Source: Solirubrobacter phytolaccae (GTDB taxonomy: Bacteria; Actinomycetota; Thermoleophilia; Solirubrobacterales; Solirubrobacteraceae). From it: a stretch of DNA of 43,233 nt. The stretch lies in assembly GCF_027587195.1 (NCBI RefSeq), contig NZ_JAPDDP010000070.1, forward strand, positions 1-43,233, written 5' to 3'. The translations under genes were made by a program, and so were the position numbers. The notes under the pieces are model-generated. The model did not search any database. It had not been told where the DNA came from and saw only the letters and a program-made list of their open reading frames with translations. Each line of letters begins with the position of its first letter. Position 1 is the stretch's first letter. Positions 7,688 through 18,300 of the stretch are shown here, piece by piece.

Positions 7688-7770
7688 GCGGCAGGCGGAC
7701 CGGGGCTTGCAAGTCTGGTCGCTGACCGGGCGACCCTCACACCGGCTACGTCTTTCGTCCGTTCCGGCCG

Positions 7771-10850
<3,080 letters not shown>

Positions 10851-10854
<4 letters not shown>

Positions 10855-13514
10855 TCGGCGTCGCGCTCGCGACGCTCGTCGCCCTGGCCGCGCTGGCGTT
10901 CGCGTGGCGCGCGACCCGGGCCCGCGACACCGCGCTCGCGGCCGAGCGCCGCATGCGCCGGCTCGCCGTGCACGACCAGAACATCGCGCTCACGCTGATC
11001 GACCGCGACCTGCGGGTCGTCGAGCTCGAGGGCGAAGCGCTCGAGCGCTCGGGCTGGTCGCGCGACGAGTTCCTCGGCAACCGGCTGCCCGACGTGCTCG
11101 ACGCGGAGCGCTCGGCGACCCTGTTCGCGCTGATCGACGAGGCGCTGAAAGGCCACCCCGGCACGTTCGAGACCGCGAGCTCGCGCAACGGGCGCGACTA
11201 TCGGATGGACGTGCTGCCGTTCGCCGAGGGGCGCGAGATCACGCACGCCGCGATCGTCCTACGGGACATCACCGACGAGGTCGCCCTGCGCCGCTCCCTC
11301 GAGGAGCGCGAGATCTTCCTGCGCGCCGTGCTCAACGAGCTCGGCGACCGGGTCCGCGTCGTCGACGCCGGCGGGCGCCTGCACGCCTTCGACGGCTCCG
11401 CGGTCGACGACGACCTGCACCCGCTCGAATGGGCGGAGCACTTCGGCCTGCGCCACCTCGACGGCCGCCCGCTCGGCCCGCACGAGTCGCCGCTGCTGCG
11501 CGCGCTGCGCGGCGAGCGCCTGACCAACGTGGAGGTCACGCTGGACTCCGACGAGGGCCGGCGCACCGTGCTCGCCAGCGGCGGTCCGGTGCTCGGACCG
11601 ACGGGCGACAAGCTCGGCGCGGTCATGGTCAGCCTCGACCTGACCGACTACCGCGACGCGGAGATGCGCCTGCGCCGCAGCGAGGAGCGTCACCGCCGCG
11701 TCATCGACAGCGTCAGCGACTGCGTGTTCGAGACCGACGCGCAGGGCCGCTGGACGCACCTCACCGGCACCTGGACGATCGCCACCGGCTTCAGCGTCGA
11801 GGAGTCGCTCGGCAAGCCCGTGTGGGCGTTCGTGCACCCCGACGACCGGCCGGACCACGCGCGCGCCTTCGCTCCGCTGATGAGCGGCGAGTGCGCCGCG
11901 CTGCGCCACTCGCACCGCTACCTGACCGCCGCCGGCGCCGAGCGCTGGGGCGAGGTGCAGGTGCGGGCGATCAGCGGCTGGGACGGGCTCCCGACCGGCT
12001 TCGTGGGCGTCATGCGCGACACGACCGACGAGCGCCGCGCGCAGCAGCACGTCGCCGCCGAGCAGGCCGTGATGCGCCGCCTGACGTCGATGGAGAGCCT
12101 CGAGGACGCCGGCCCGGCGCTGCTGGAGATCCTCGGCCACGAGCTGGGCTGGGACGGCGCCGAACTGTGGCGGATGGGCGACGACGAGCGCCTGAGCCGC
12201 TTCTCCTCCTGGACCGCCCCCGGGACGAGCCTCGACCGCTTCATCCGCGCCGGCGACTGGCTCTCCCACGAGGTCGGCGACGGCTTCCCGGGCATGGCCT
12301 GGATGTCGCGCGTGCCGCTGTGGATCGGCGACATCACCAGCGATCCGATGTCGACCCGCCGTGAGGAGGCGGTCGCCGAGGGCATCTACTCCCTGGTGGC
12401 CCTGCCGCTGCGCGCGCACGGTGCGCCGGTCGGCGTGATCACGCTCATCTCGCGTACGCCGCGGGAGCCCGAGAGCGGCCTCACGCGCCTGCTCGAGGCG
12501 ATCGGCGGCCAGGTCACCTCGTTCCTGCAGCGCCGGGACGCCGAGGCCCGCGTGGCCGCGCAGGCCGAGGACCTGAAGACCCTGTCGAACGTCGCGCACC
12601 AGCTCGCGGCCGAGAACGACCTGTTCGCGGCGCGCAACACGCTCTGCCGCGCGACCCGCGACGTCACGAGCGCCGCGTCCGTCGTGCTGCTCGAGCCGTC
12701 GGGCGCCAACGCGCTCGCGGTCTCCGCGGCCGCCGGCGCCGCCGTGCTCGGCATGTCGGTCGAGCTCGACGCGCTCGCGATCACGGCCGAGGCGTACCTC
12801 ACGGGCGAGCTCGTCCACGTCGCCGACGTGCTCGACGACGTGCGCGCCGCGAGCTGCCAGGCCGTCGCGGGCTCCACCTCCGCCGCCTGGGTGCCGGTGC
12901 TGCGCGACGGGCGCTCCGTGGGCGTGCTGGCCGTCGGCTGGCTCGAGCGCCGCGCGGAGCTGTCGGCGCGGGACGCCGAGCTGCTGCGCCTGCTCGCCGC
13001 CGAGGCCGCGATCACCATCCACCGCACCGACCTGCTGGCCCGCCTGCAGTCGACGGCGCGGACGGACCCCTTGACCGAGCTCCCGAACCGCCGCGTGTGG
13101 GACGAGGACGTCGCGCGCGAGCTCGAGCGCGCGCGCCGCCACGGCGGGTCGCTGTGCCTCGCGATGCTCGACCTGGACCGCTTCAAGGCCTACAACGACC
13201 AGTACGGGCACCAGGCCGGCGATGAGCTGCTCGCCGCGGCCGCCGACGCGTGGCGCCCGGAGCTGCGCGCGACGGACACACTCGCCCGCTACGGCGGCGA
13301 GGAGTTCGCGGTCCTGCTCCCGCACTCGGACGAGGAGGGCGCGCGGATCGTGGTCGAGCGCCTGCTCGCGGTCGTCCCGTTCGGGCAGACCGCTTCGGCC
13401 GGCATCGCCATCTGGAACGGCTCCGAGAGCGAGGACGAGCTGCTCGCCCGCGCCGACGCCGCGCTGTACGACGCCAAGCACGCCGGGCGTGCCCGGGCGC
13501 TAGTCGCCGCGTAG
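10851..13514 (+). CDS. Diguanylate cyclase with PAS and GAF sensor domains
   Basis: An 887-residue protein. It has one N-terminal hydrophobic helix (about 2-20), then PAS-like modules (about 35-155, 155-275 and 275-400, the third with [20 protein letters not shown] and [12 protein letters not shown]), two GAF-like domains (about 400-560 and 575-730) and a C-terminal GGDEF domain (about 735-887). The active site is an intact GGEEF (815-819), preceded by RATD, which fits the RxxD product-inhibition I-site spacing. It should therefore make c-di-GMP under feedback control. There is no EAL domain. Translation is coupled to the hybrid kinase by an ATGA overlap. Its 3' end overlaps the convergent receiver gene by 15 bases. 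Confidence 0.94.
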
Positions 13515-13856
13515 AGCGCGTGCGATCTCAGCCGGCGGCGTGCCTTTGATCACGTAGCCGTCGGCGCCCGCGGCTTCCATCGCGTCACGCTGCTCGCCGC
13601 CTTCGTGGGCGCTCAGGGCGAGGACTCGCGTTGTGGGCGCGGCCGCCTTGATCTCCCGCGCGGCGTGCGGTCCGCCGCCGCCCGGCATCTCCACGTCGAG
13701 CAGGACGACGTCGGGCGCGTGCTCCCGCGAGAGCGCGATCGCCTCCGTCGCGTCCTCGGCGGCGGCCACCAGCTCGAGCTCCGGGTCGCTCTTGACGACG
13801 GCGCTCAGCAGCATCCGCATGACGGGGTCGTCGTCGGCGATCAGCACGCGCGGCAT
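13500..13856 (-). CDS. Stand-alone response-regulator receiver domain
   Basis: A 118-residue single-domain receiver from ATG 13856. It has the acidic triad (LIADDDPVM), the phospho-Asp in VVLLDVEMPGG and the conserved Lys in YVIKGTPP. No output domain follows, so it should act as a phosphate shuttle or sink, or by protein contact. It is a clear paralogue of receiver 2 of the 6485-7687 protein: both share ADDDPV, DVVLLDV-MPGGGG, AA-EI and a KG close to the end. It is convergent with the cyclase gene (15-base overlap), so it sits as the right bookend of the signalling island. TATCGT at 13866-13871 (minus strand) is a possible -10, 9 bases before the ATG. Confidence 0.9.
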   Translation of the reverse strand: MPRVLIADDDPVMRMLLSAVVKSDPELELVAAAEDATEAIALSREHAPDVVLLDVEMPGGGGPHAAREIKAAAPTTRVLALSAHEGGEQRDAMEAAGADGYVIKGTPPAEIARALRGD

Positions 13857-13877
13857 CCGTCCGTCACGATAACCGCC

Positions 13878-14318
13878 ATGGACGTCATCGCTCGCCTGTA
13901 CGACGCGTTCGCCCGCCGCGACGGGGACGAGATGGCGTCGCTGTACGCGCCGGACGCGCACTTCCGCGACCCGGCGTTCGGCGACCTGACCGGCGTCGAG
14001 GCGGGGGAGATGTGGCGCATGCTCACGGCGCGGGCGGAGGACCTGTCGCTCGAGCTGGTCTCGCACGACGAGTCCTCCGCGCACTGGATCGCGACGTACA
14101 CGTTCACGCAGACCGGGCGCAAGGTCGTCAACGACGTGCACGCGACGTTCGTGGTGCGCGACGGGCTCATCGTCGATCACGTGGACGCGTTCAGCTTCTG
14201 GCGCTGGTCGCGTCAGGCGCTCGGGCCGGCCGGGCTCGTGCTGGGCTGGACACCGCTGCTGCGGGGCAAGGTGCGCAAGCAGGCCCGGGCCGGCCTGGAT
14301 CAGTTCATGCGGCGCTGA
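13878..14318 (+). CDS. SnoaL/NTF2-like fold protein
   Basis: A 146-residue protein starting MDVIARLYDAFARRDGDEMA, followed by SLYAPDAHFRDPAFGDLTG. This is the classic start of SnoaL-like (NTF2-fold) proteins. The central strands (SSAHWIATYTFTQTGRKV, VNDVHATFVVRDGLIVDHVD) form the cone-shaped pocket. Such proteins range from polyketide cyclases to ketosteroid isomerase-like enzymes and simple binders. The C-terminal basic tail (LLRGKVRKQARAGLDQF) is unusual for the family. The specific substrate is unknown. Only 21 bases separate it from the divergent receiver gene. It overlaps the ParB-like gene by 14 bases at the 3' end. Confidence 0.85.
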   Translation: MDVIARLYDAFARRDGDEMASLYAPDAHFRDPAFGDLTGVEAGEMWRMLTARAEDLSLELVSHDESSAHWIATYTFTQTGRKVVNDVHATFVVRDGLIVDHVDAFSFWRWSRQALGPAGLVLGWTPLLRGKVRKQARAGLDQFMRR

Positions 14319-14742
14319 CGACCGCGTCGATCGTGATCGCGCCGCGCGACTTGGCGACCGACACGCGGTGGTGGCCGTCGACGACGGCGTAGCCCGCGTG
14401 GGTGCGGACGACGTTGATCGGCGGGATCATCTCGCCGCGCTGCTCGGCCATCCACAGCCGCTCCCAGCGGGCGCGGGTGCGCTTGGCCGCCGGGCGGAAG
14501 TCGCTGTCGAACTGGCGCGCGCGGGCGGGCTCGACGGTCGCCGAGATCTGCTCGAGCGGGATCTCCTTGACGCCGCTGGTGTGGCGCGGGGCGGTGCGGT
14601 AGCTCGTGCTGTGGACCTGCAGGCGCACGCAGTCCTGGCACTGACGGCGCAGCCGGTTGACGATCGCGGCGCGGCGCTGTGCGCGGGCCGCCTTGTCGAA
14701 GGCGCGCTGAGCGTCCATGTGGGTGTTGCCGGTGGGGAGCAT
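14305..14742 (-). CDS. ParB-like nuclease-domain protein in a LacI operon
   Basis: A 145-residue protein (start ATG 14742; alternative ATG 14718). The C-terminal two-thirds is a ParB/Srx-type fold with the diagnostic VVDGHHRVSVAKS (120-132), preceded by PPINVVRTHAGYAVV. The N-terminal third is a basic helix (FDKAARAQRRAAIVNRLRRQ) with a CQDC pair (35-38). ParB-like folds bind or hydrolyse nucleotides such as CTP. The protein lacks the central HTH of chromosome ParB, so partitioning is not implied. The start is 5 bases after the LacI stop, so it is under the same operator-controlled promoter. No Shine-Dalgarno is visible. Confidence 0.75.
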   Translation of the reverse strand: MLPTGNTHMDAQRAFDKAARAQRRAAIVNRLRRQCQDCVRLQVHSTSYRTAPRHTSGVKEIPLEQISATVEPARARQFDSDFRPAAKRTRARWERLWMAEQRGEMIPPINVVRTHAGYAVVDGHHRVSVAKSRGAITIDAVVSAA

Positions 14743-14747
14743 GTGTG

Positions 14748-15782
14748 TCAGGGGGAGGGGGCTGTGGATGAGCGGGGAACGAGCTCGGTGGGGAGGAGGA
14801 CCGAGGCTCGGGGCGTTGCGGTGTCGAGCAGGAGCCGGAGCGCCGCGGCGCCCTTCTCCTGATGAGGCTGGCGGACGGTGGTGAGGCCCGCGCGGGCCGC
14901 TTCGGGCGCGTCGTCGAAGCCGGCGACCGAGAGCTGCTGGGGGACGGCGACGCCGCGTTCCTGGGCGGCCTGCAGCACGCCGAGGGCCATCTGGTCGGAC
15001 TCGCAGACGATCGCGGTGGGGCGGTTCGCGCGGTCCAGGAGCTTGCCGCCGGCGACCCGGCCCGTCGCCTGGTCGAAGCCCGGGGCGGAGGCGAGCGCCA
15101 CGGTGTCGAAGGGCACGCCGGCGCCCTCGATCGCGTCGCGCCAGCCGCGCAGGCGCTCGCGGTCGACGTGATACTGCATCGCGGCGAGCGCCTCGTCGGC
15201 GGTGTTGAAGGTGTTCTCCCAGCCGAGCACGACCCCGAACCGGCGGTGGCCGAGGTCGATCAGGTGCTGCGCCGTGCGGCGCGCGCCCACGCGGTCGTCG
15301 ATGTTCACGGCCAGGTCGGCGCGGCCGGGCTCGTAGTCGATCATCGCGAACGGCAGCCGGCGCTCGAGGATCGCGTCCATCCGCGCGTCGTCGTCGGCCA
15401 TGCAGTAGACGACGAAGCCGTCCACGAGCGCCGTGCGGACGAGGTGTGCGTCCCGGTCCTTGATCCGCGGGACGAGCGTGATGCCGAGCTCTTCCTGCTC
15501 GCACACCGAAGCGACGCCGTGAAGCATCTGCACCGCCGCCGGGTCCGTGAAGGCGAGCGTGAGCGGCGCGTCGATGATCACGCCGATCGAGCCCGTCTTG
15601 CCCTTCGAGAGCGCACGTGCACCCGGGTCCGGGCCGCCGTAGCCCAGCTCCCGCGCCTTCGCGAGCACGCGCTCACGCAGCTCCGGAGAGAGCTGGTCCG
15701 GACGGTTGAACGCGTTCGAAACCGTCATGCGGGAGACGCCGACGGCTTCGGCGATCGTGGCGAGTGTGGGTCGAGCTGACAT
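14748..15782 (-). CDS. LacI-family transcriptional regulator
   Basis: A 344-residue repressor from ATG 15782. The N-terminal HTH and hinge (PTLATIAEAVGVSRMTVSNA and the FNRPDQLSPELRERVLAKAR segment) are typical. The C-terminal periplasmic-binding-protein-like domain contains GSIGVIIDAPLT, LVDGFVVYCMADDD, RPTAIVCESDQMALGVLQAA and VAGFDDAPEA. The effector is probably a sugar or related small molecule, not deducible here. The ATG touches a near-perfect palindrome that also covers its -10 box, so strong autorepression is expected. It forms an operon with the ParB-like gene downstream. No sugar transporter or glycosidase is nearby, which is unusual for a LacI gene. Confidence 0.93.
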   Translation of the reverse strand: MSARPTLATIAEAVGVSRMTVSNAFNRPDQLSPELRERVLAKARELGYGGPDPGARALSKGKTGSIGVIIDAPLTLAFTDPAAVQMLHGVASVCEQEELGITLVPRIKDRDAHLVRTALVDGFVVYCMADDDARMDAILERRLPFAMIDYEPGRADLAVNIDDRVGARRTAQHLIDLGHRRFGVVLGWENTFNTADEALAAMQYHVDRERLRGWRDAIEGAGVPFDTVALASAPGFDQATGRVAGGKLLDRANRPTAIVCESDQMALGVLQAAQERGVAVPQQLSVAGFDDAPEAARAGLTTVRQPHQEKGAAALRLLLDTATPRASVLLPTELVPRSSTAPSP

Positions 15783-15812
15783 CTGTACCGGTAAATACTT
15801 TACCGGTACAGA
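15782..15812. promoter_or_regulatory. LacI-type operator: 14-bp perfect inverted repeat
   Basis: Arms 15782-15795 and 15799-15812 are exact reverse complements (core TGTACCGGTAAA and TTTACCGGTACA) around a TAC spacer. Each arm itself contains the 8-bp palindrome TACCGGTA (15786-15793 and 15801-15808) with centres 15 bp apart. The ensemble reads as two LacI-type half-site pairs arranged symmetrically. One arm ends in the LacI start codon and the other overlaps the -10. Confidence 0.85.
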
Positions 15813-15824
15813 CGAGAAAGTCAA
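15797..15824 (-). promoter_or_regulatory. Promoter of the LacI gene, TTGACT-16-TAAAGT
   Basis: On the minus strand, -35 TTGACT (15819-15824) and -10 TAAAGT (15797-15802) are separated by 16 bases. This is one of the best consensus promoters in the window. The -10 lies inside the operator, giving simple steric autorepression. The -35 overlaps the stop codon of the upstream yczE-like gene. Confidence 0.75.
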
Positions 15825-16414
15825 GCGGGTGCGGGTGCGGGCGTCGGCACTTTGAACGTCGGGATCATCAGCTGCAGCAGCGGGCCGATGGACAGCGCGT
15901 AGACGATGGTGCCAAGCCCGACCGTGCCGCCCAGCACGAAGCCGATGGCCATGATCGTCAGCTCGAGCCCGGTTCGAACCTTGCCGACCGAGATGCCCGT
16001 CTTGCGCACGAGGCCGGTCATCAGGCCGTCGCGCGCGCCAGGCCCGAAGTTCGCGCCGAGGTACGCCGCGCCCGCGACGGCGTTCAGGCCGACGCCGGCG
16101 GCGAGCATCAGCAGCTGGACGGGGAGCGTCCCGCCCTCGGGGATGAAGGAGAGCCCGAAGTCCGCGGCGATGCCGACCACGAACACGTTGCTGATCGTGC
16201 CTAGGCCTGGCTTCTGCTTGAGCGGGATCCACAGCAGCAGCACGCCGACGCTGGCCACGACCACGACCGTGCCGAAGCTCAGCCCGGTGTGCTCGGCGAC
16301 GCCCTCGTGGAAGACGTCCCACGGCCCGAGGCCGAGCATCGCGTGCACCTGCAGCGCCATGCTGAGCCCGTAGAGGACGAGGCCGGCGTAGAGCTGCAGG
16401 AGTCGACGGGTCAT
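15821..16414 (-). CDS. yczE: YczE-family (DUF161/YitT-like) integral membrane protein
   Basis: A 197-residue polytopic membrane protein with about five hydrophobic segments. Family hallmarks include YAGLVLYGLSMALQVHAML, GLGPWDVFHEGVAEHTGLSF, the basic loop IPLKQKPGLGTISN and GANFGPGARDGLMTGLVRKT. The function is unknown; it is thought to be a transporter-like membrane protein. Starts at 16423 or 16426 are also possible (MMQAMTRR). It is divergent from a MocR regulator, matching the published association of yczE genes with a subgroup of MocR proteins, so the regulator probably controls this gene. It has no leader peptide and is not obviously co-transcribed with the LacI gene, which has its own promoter. 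Confidence 0.88.
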   Translation of the reverse strand: MTRRLLQLYAGLVLYGLSMALQVHAMLGLGPWDVFHEGVAEHTGLSFGTVVVVASVGVLLLWIPLKQKPGLGTISNVFVVGIAADFGLSFIPEGGTLPVQLLMLAAGVGLNAVAGAAYLGANFGPGARDGLMTGLVRKTGISVGKVRTGLELTIMAIGFVLGGTVGLGTIVYALSIGPLLQLMIPTFKVPTPAPAPA

Positions 16415-16476
16415 GGCCTGCATCATCGACGCGAGTGGCATTGAATTCCATAGCCAATCGTGAGAAAGTGGACCGC

Positions 16477-16560
16477 ATGACGTCCGACCACAAGCCATCC
16501 GGCCTCCACTCGGCGACCGGCTGGCGGCGTACCGCGGCTGTGCGAGGCGCGGCCTCATGA
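16477..16560 (+). CDS. Possible 27-residue leader ORF of the MocR gene
   Basis: ATG 16477 opens a 27-codon frame (MTSDHKPSGLHSATGWRR...) whose TGA overlaps the ATG of the MocR gene as ATGA. A Shine-Dalgarno-like GAGAAAGTGG stretch precedes it. Its first residues echo the MocR N-terminus (MTSDRGLSGPHLA). The 12-mer CATGACGTCCGA is repeated exactly at 16476-16487 and 16556-16567. It may be a translated leader, or merely the relic of an 80-base duplication of the gene's 5' end. Confidence 0.35.
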   Translation: MTSDHKPSGLHSATGWRRTAAVRGAAS

Positions 16561-17999
16561 CGTCCGATCGCGGCCTCTCCGGTCCCCATCTCGCGCGGCT
16601 GCTCGGTGAATGGCGTTCCGGCGGCGCGGCCTATGCGGCGCTCGCGCGGGCCATCCGGCTGCTCGTCCTGGACGGGCGACTGCCGCTGCGCACGCGGCTC
16701 CCGGGTGAGCGCGAGCTGGCGGAGGCGCTCGGCGTGAGCCGCACCACCGCGACCGCCGCGTACTCCGCGCTGCGCGAGGAGGGCTTCCTCGCCAGCCGGC
16801 GTGGCGCGGGCTCGTGGACGCGGCTGCCCGCCGACCCCGGACTCGCCTCGCTGCCCGCGCCCGCGGGTGAGGACGTGATCGACCTCAGCTGCGCCGCGAC
16901 CGCCGCGCCGGACGGCGACCTGCACCACGCGCTGGCGGCGGCGACCGCCGAGCTGCCGCGCTACCTGCCCGGCCCGGGCTACGACTCGGCGGGCCTGCCG
17001 GTGGCGCGCGAGGCGATCGCGGCCTACCTCACGCGGCTCGGCGCGCCGACGACACCGGACCAGATCCTCGTCACGGCGGGCGCGCTGCACGCGCTCACGC
17101 TGCTCCTGCGCGTGCTGTCCGGCCCCGGCGACCGCGTGCTCGTCGAGCACCCGACCTACGCGGCGGCGCTCGACGCCGTGCGCGCCTCGGGCGCCCGGCC
17201 CGTACCGGTCCCGATGCTCGACGGCGGTTGGGACCTCGAGATGTTCGCCGCGACGTTCCGCCAGGCCGCGCCCGGCCTCGCGTACGTGATCGCCGACCAC
17301 CAGAACCCGACCGGCCACTCGATGCCGCAGGCCGACCGTGAGCGGCTCGTCTCCCTCGCGCGCGCGACGCGCACGCCGCTCGTCGTCGACGAGGCGATCG
17401 TCGGCCTGCACCTCGACGGCGAGCCCGAGCGCTCGGTCGCCGCGCTCGACGAGTCCGGCGAGACCGTGATCACGATCGGCTCGATGAGCAAGACCTTCTG
17501 GGCCGGCCTGCGGATCGGCTGGGTCCGCGCGAACCCGTCCCTGATCCAGCGCCTCGCCGCGGCCCGCGCCGCGCTGGACATCGGCAGCCCGGTGCTCGAG
17601 CAGCTCATGGCCGTCGAGCTGCTCGGTCGCGCCGACGCGATCCTCGCCCGTCAGCGCGAGGCGGCGCTCGTCCGCCGTGCGGCGCTCGTCGAGGCCTTGC
17701 GGGAGGAGCTCCCGTCGTGGCGGTTCACGGTCCCGGCCGGCGGGCTGTGCCTGTGGATCGAGCTCGACGCGCCGCGCTCGACGGCGCTCGCTGCGCTGGC
17801 CGACCGCCACGGCGTCCGGCTCGCCGCCGGTCCGCGCTTCGGCGTCGACGGCGCGTTCGAGCGGTTCATCCGGCTCCCGTACTCCTTGCCCGAGGACGTG
17901 CTGCGCGACGTCGTCTCACGCTTGGGGCCGGCGTGGCGCGGCGTGATGGCGGGCGGCACGGCGGTCGGCTCGGGGAGCGCGCCGGCACTTGTCGCGTAG
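16557..17999 (+). CDS. MocR-family (GntR HTH + aminotransferase-like) transcriptional regulator
   Basis: A 480-residue regulator. The N-terminal winged helix of GntR type (about residues 24-90) has PGERELAEALGVSRTTATAA and YSALREEGFLASRRGAGSW. The C-terminal fold-type I aminotransferase domain (about 110-470) has the PLP-binding Lys K312 in GSMSKTFWAGLRIGW, and DHQNPTGHSM and VVDEAIVG around the cofactor. MocR proteins sense PLP or PLP adducts rather than acting as transaminases. The divergent neighbour is a YczE membrane protein, which identifies the YczR-like subgroup. The start is coupled to a putative leader frame by ATGA. The end is followed by the SOS-type control region 7 bases after the stop. 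Confidence 0.93.
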   Translation: MTSDRGLSGPHLARLLGEWRSGGAAYAALARAIRLLVLDGRLPLRTRLPGERELAEALGVSRTTATAAYSALREEGFLASRRGAGSWTRLPADPGLASLPAPAGEDVIDLSCAATAAPDGDLHHALAAATAELPRYLPGPGYDSAGLPVAREAIAAYLTRLGAPTTPDQILVTAGALHALTLLLRVLSGPGDRVLVEHPTYAAALDAVRASGARPVPVPMLDGGWDLEMFAATFRQAAPGLAYVIADHQNPTGHSMPQADRERLVSLARATRTPLVVDEAIVGLHLDGEPERSVAALDESGETVITIGSMSKTFWAGLRIGWVRANPSLIQRLAAARAALDIGSPVLEQLMAVELLGRADAILARQREAALVRRAALVEALREELPSWRFTVPAGGLCLWIELDAPRSTALAALADRHGVRLAAGPRFGVDGAFERFIRLPYSLPEDVLRDVVSRLGPAWRGVMAGGTAVGSGSAPALVA

Positions 18000-18006
18000 C
18001 CGCTAG

Positions 18007-18020
18007 CGAACGGGTGTTCT
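18007..18020. promoter_or_regulatory. Upstream SOS (LexA) box, one mismatch
   Basis: CGAACGGGTGTTCT matches the Gram-positive/actinobacterial LexA consensus CGAAC-RNRY-GTTCG at all but the last base. It is 15 bases, centre to centre, from a perfect second box, giving tandem boxes about 1.5 helical turns apart. Confidence 0.7.
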
Positions 18021-18021
18021 G

Positions 18022-18035
18022 CGAACAGATGTTCG
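18022..18035. promoter_or_regulatory. Perfect SOS (LexA) box
   Basis: CGAACAGATGTTCG is an exact match to CGAAC-RNRY-GTTCG, with 5-bp arms that are perfect inverted repeats. It sits two bases upstream of the -10 TAAGCT (18038-18043), so bound LexA would block RNA polymerase at the promoter of the 79-residue gene. Confidence 0.85.
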
Positions 18036-18037
18036 TG

Positions 18038-18043
18038 TAAGCT
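18038..18043 (+). promoter_or_regulatory. -10 element TAAGCT of the SOS-boxed leaderless promoter
   Basis: TAAGCT ends 7 bases before ATG 18051 without a Shine-Dalgarno sequence. The -35 region is occupied by the two LexA-type boxes. Confidence 0.65.
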
Positions 18044-18050
18044 GCGGCGC

Positions 18051-18290
18051 ATGGAGCCCGCCGTACACCGCATCTCGGTCATTGCCGAGCAACCGCCCGC
18101 GATCTGGGATCGCCTGGAGACCGTCCTCGAAGCGGGCGGAAGTCCGCCGATCGCCATGACCCGCACGCCGTCGACGATCACGTTCACGTGCGACACGGGG
18201 GACTTCATGTTGCGGGCGCGGGTGGCGGATGCGTTGATGACCGTCTGCGACCACGGTGAGTGGCGCCGCAGTTTTCAGCCCGAGGACTAG
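18051..18290 (+). CDS. Small unknown protein, predicted DNA-damage-inducible
   Basis: A 79-residue protein (MEPAVHRISVIAEQPPAIWD...). I do not recognise a family. It looks like a compact alpha/beta domain: a strand (HRISVIAE), a helix (AIWDRLETVLEAGG), two strands (AMTRTPSTITFTCD and DFMLRARVADAL) and a C-terminal acidic tail. The two Cys residues are not in a CxxC motif. It has no signal peptide or membrane helix. Two tandem SOS boxes and a leaderless promoter precede it, so LexA control is the strongest clue. Its stop codon TAG forms part of the -10 of greA, which follows directly. A role linked to RNA polymerase or repair during SOS is inference only. Confidence 0.7.
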   Translation: MEPAVHRISVIAEQPPAIWDRLETVLEAGGSPPIAMTRTPSTITFTCDTGDFMLRARVADALMTVCDHGEWRRSFQPED

Positions 18291-18293
18291 AAT
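18288..18293 (+). promoter_or_regulatory. -10 element TAGAAT of greA, overlapping the preceding stop codon
   Basis: TAGAAT uses the TAG stop of the 79-residue gene as its first three bases and ends 7 bases before TTG 18301. It predicts a leaderless greA transcript independent of the SOS promoter, in addition to read-through from it. Confidence 0.5.
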
Positions 18294-18300
18294 GGCGGGC

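Noticed and set aside
11259-13481. 740-residue minus-strand frame
   Set aside because: Antisense shadow of the diguanylate cyclase gene.
14748-17810. 1020-residue minus-strand frame
   Set aside because: Its C-terminal 344 residues are the LacI protein, but the rest is antisense to MocR and out of frame with YczE. The LacI start is at 15782.
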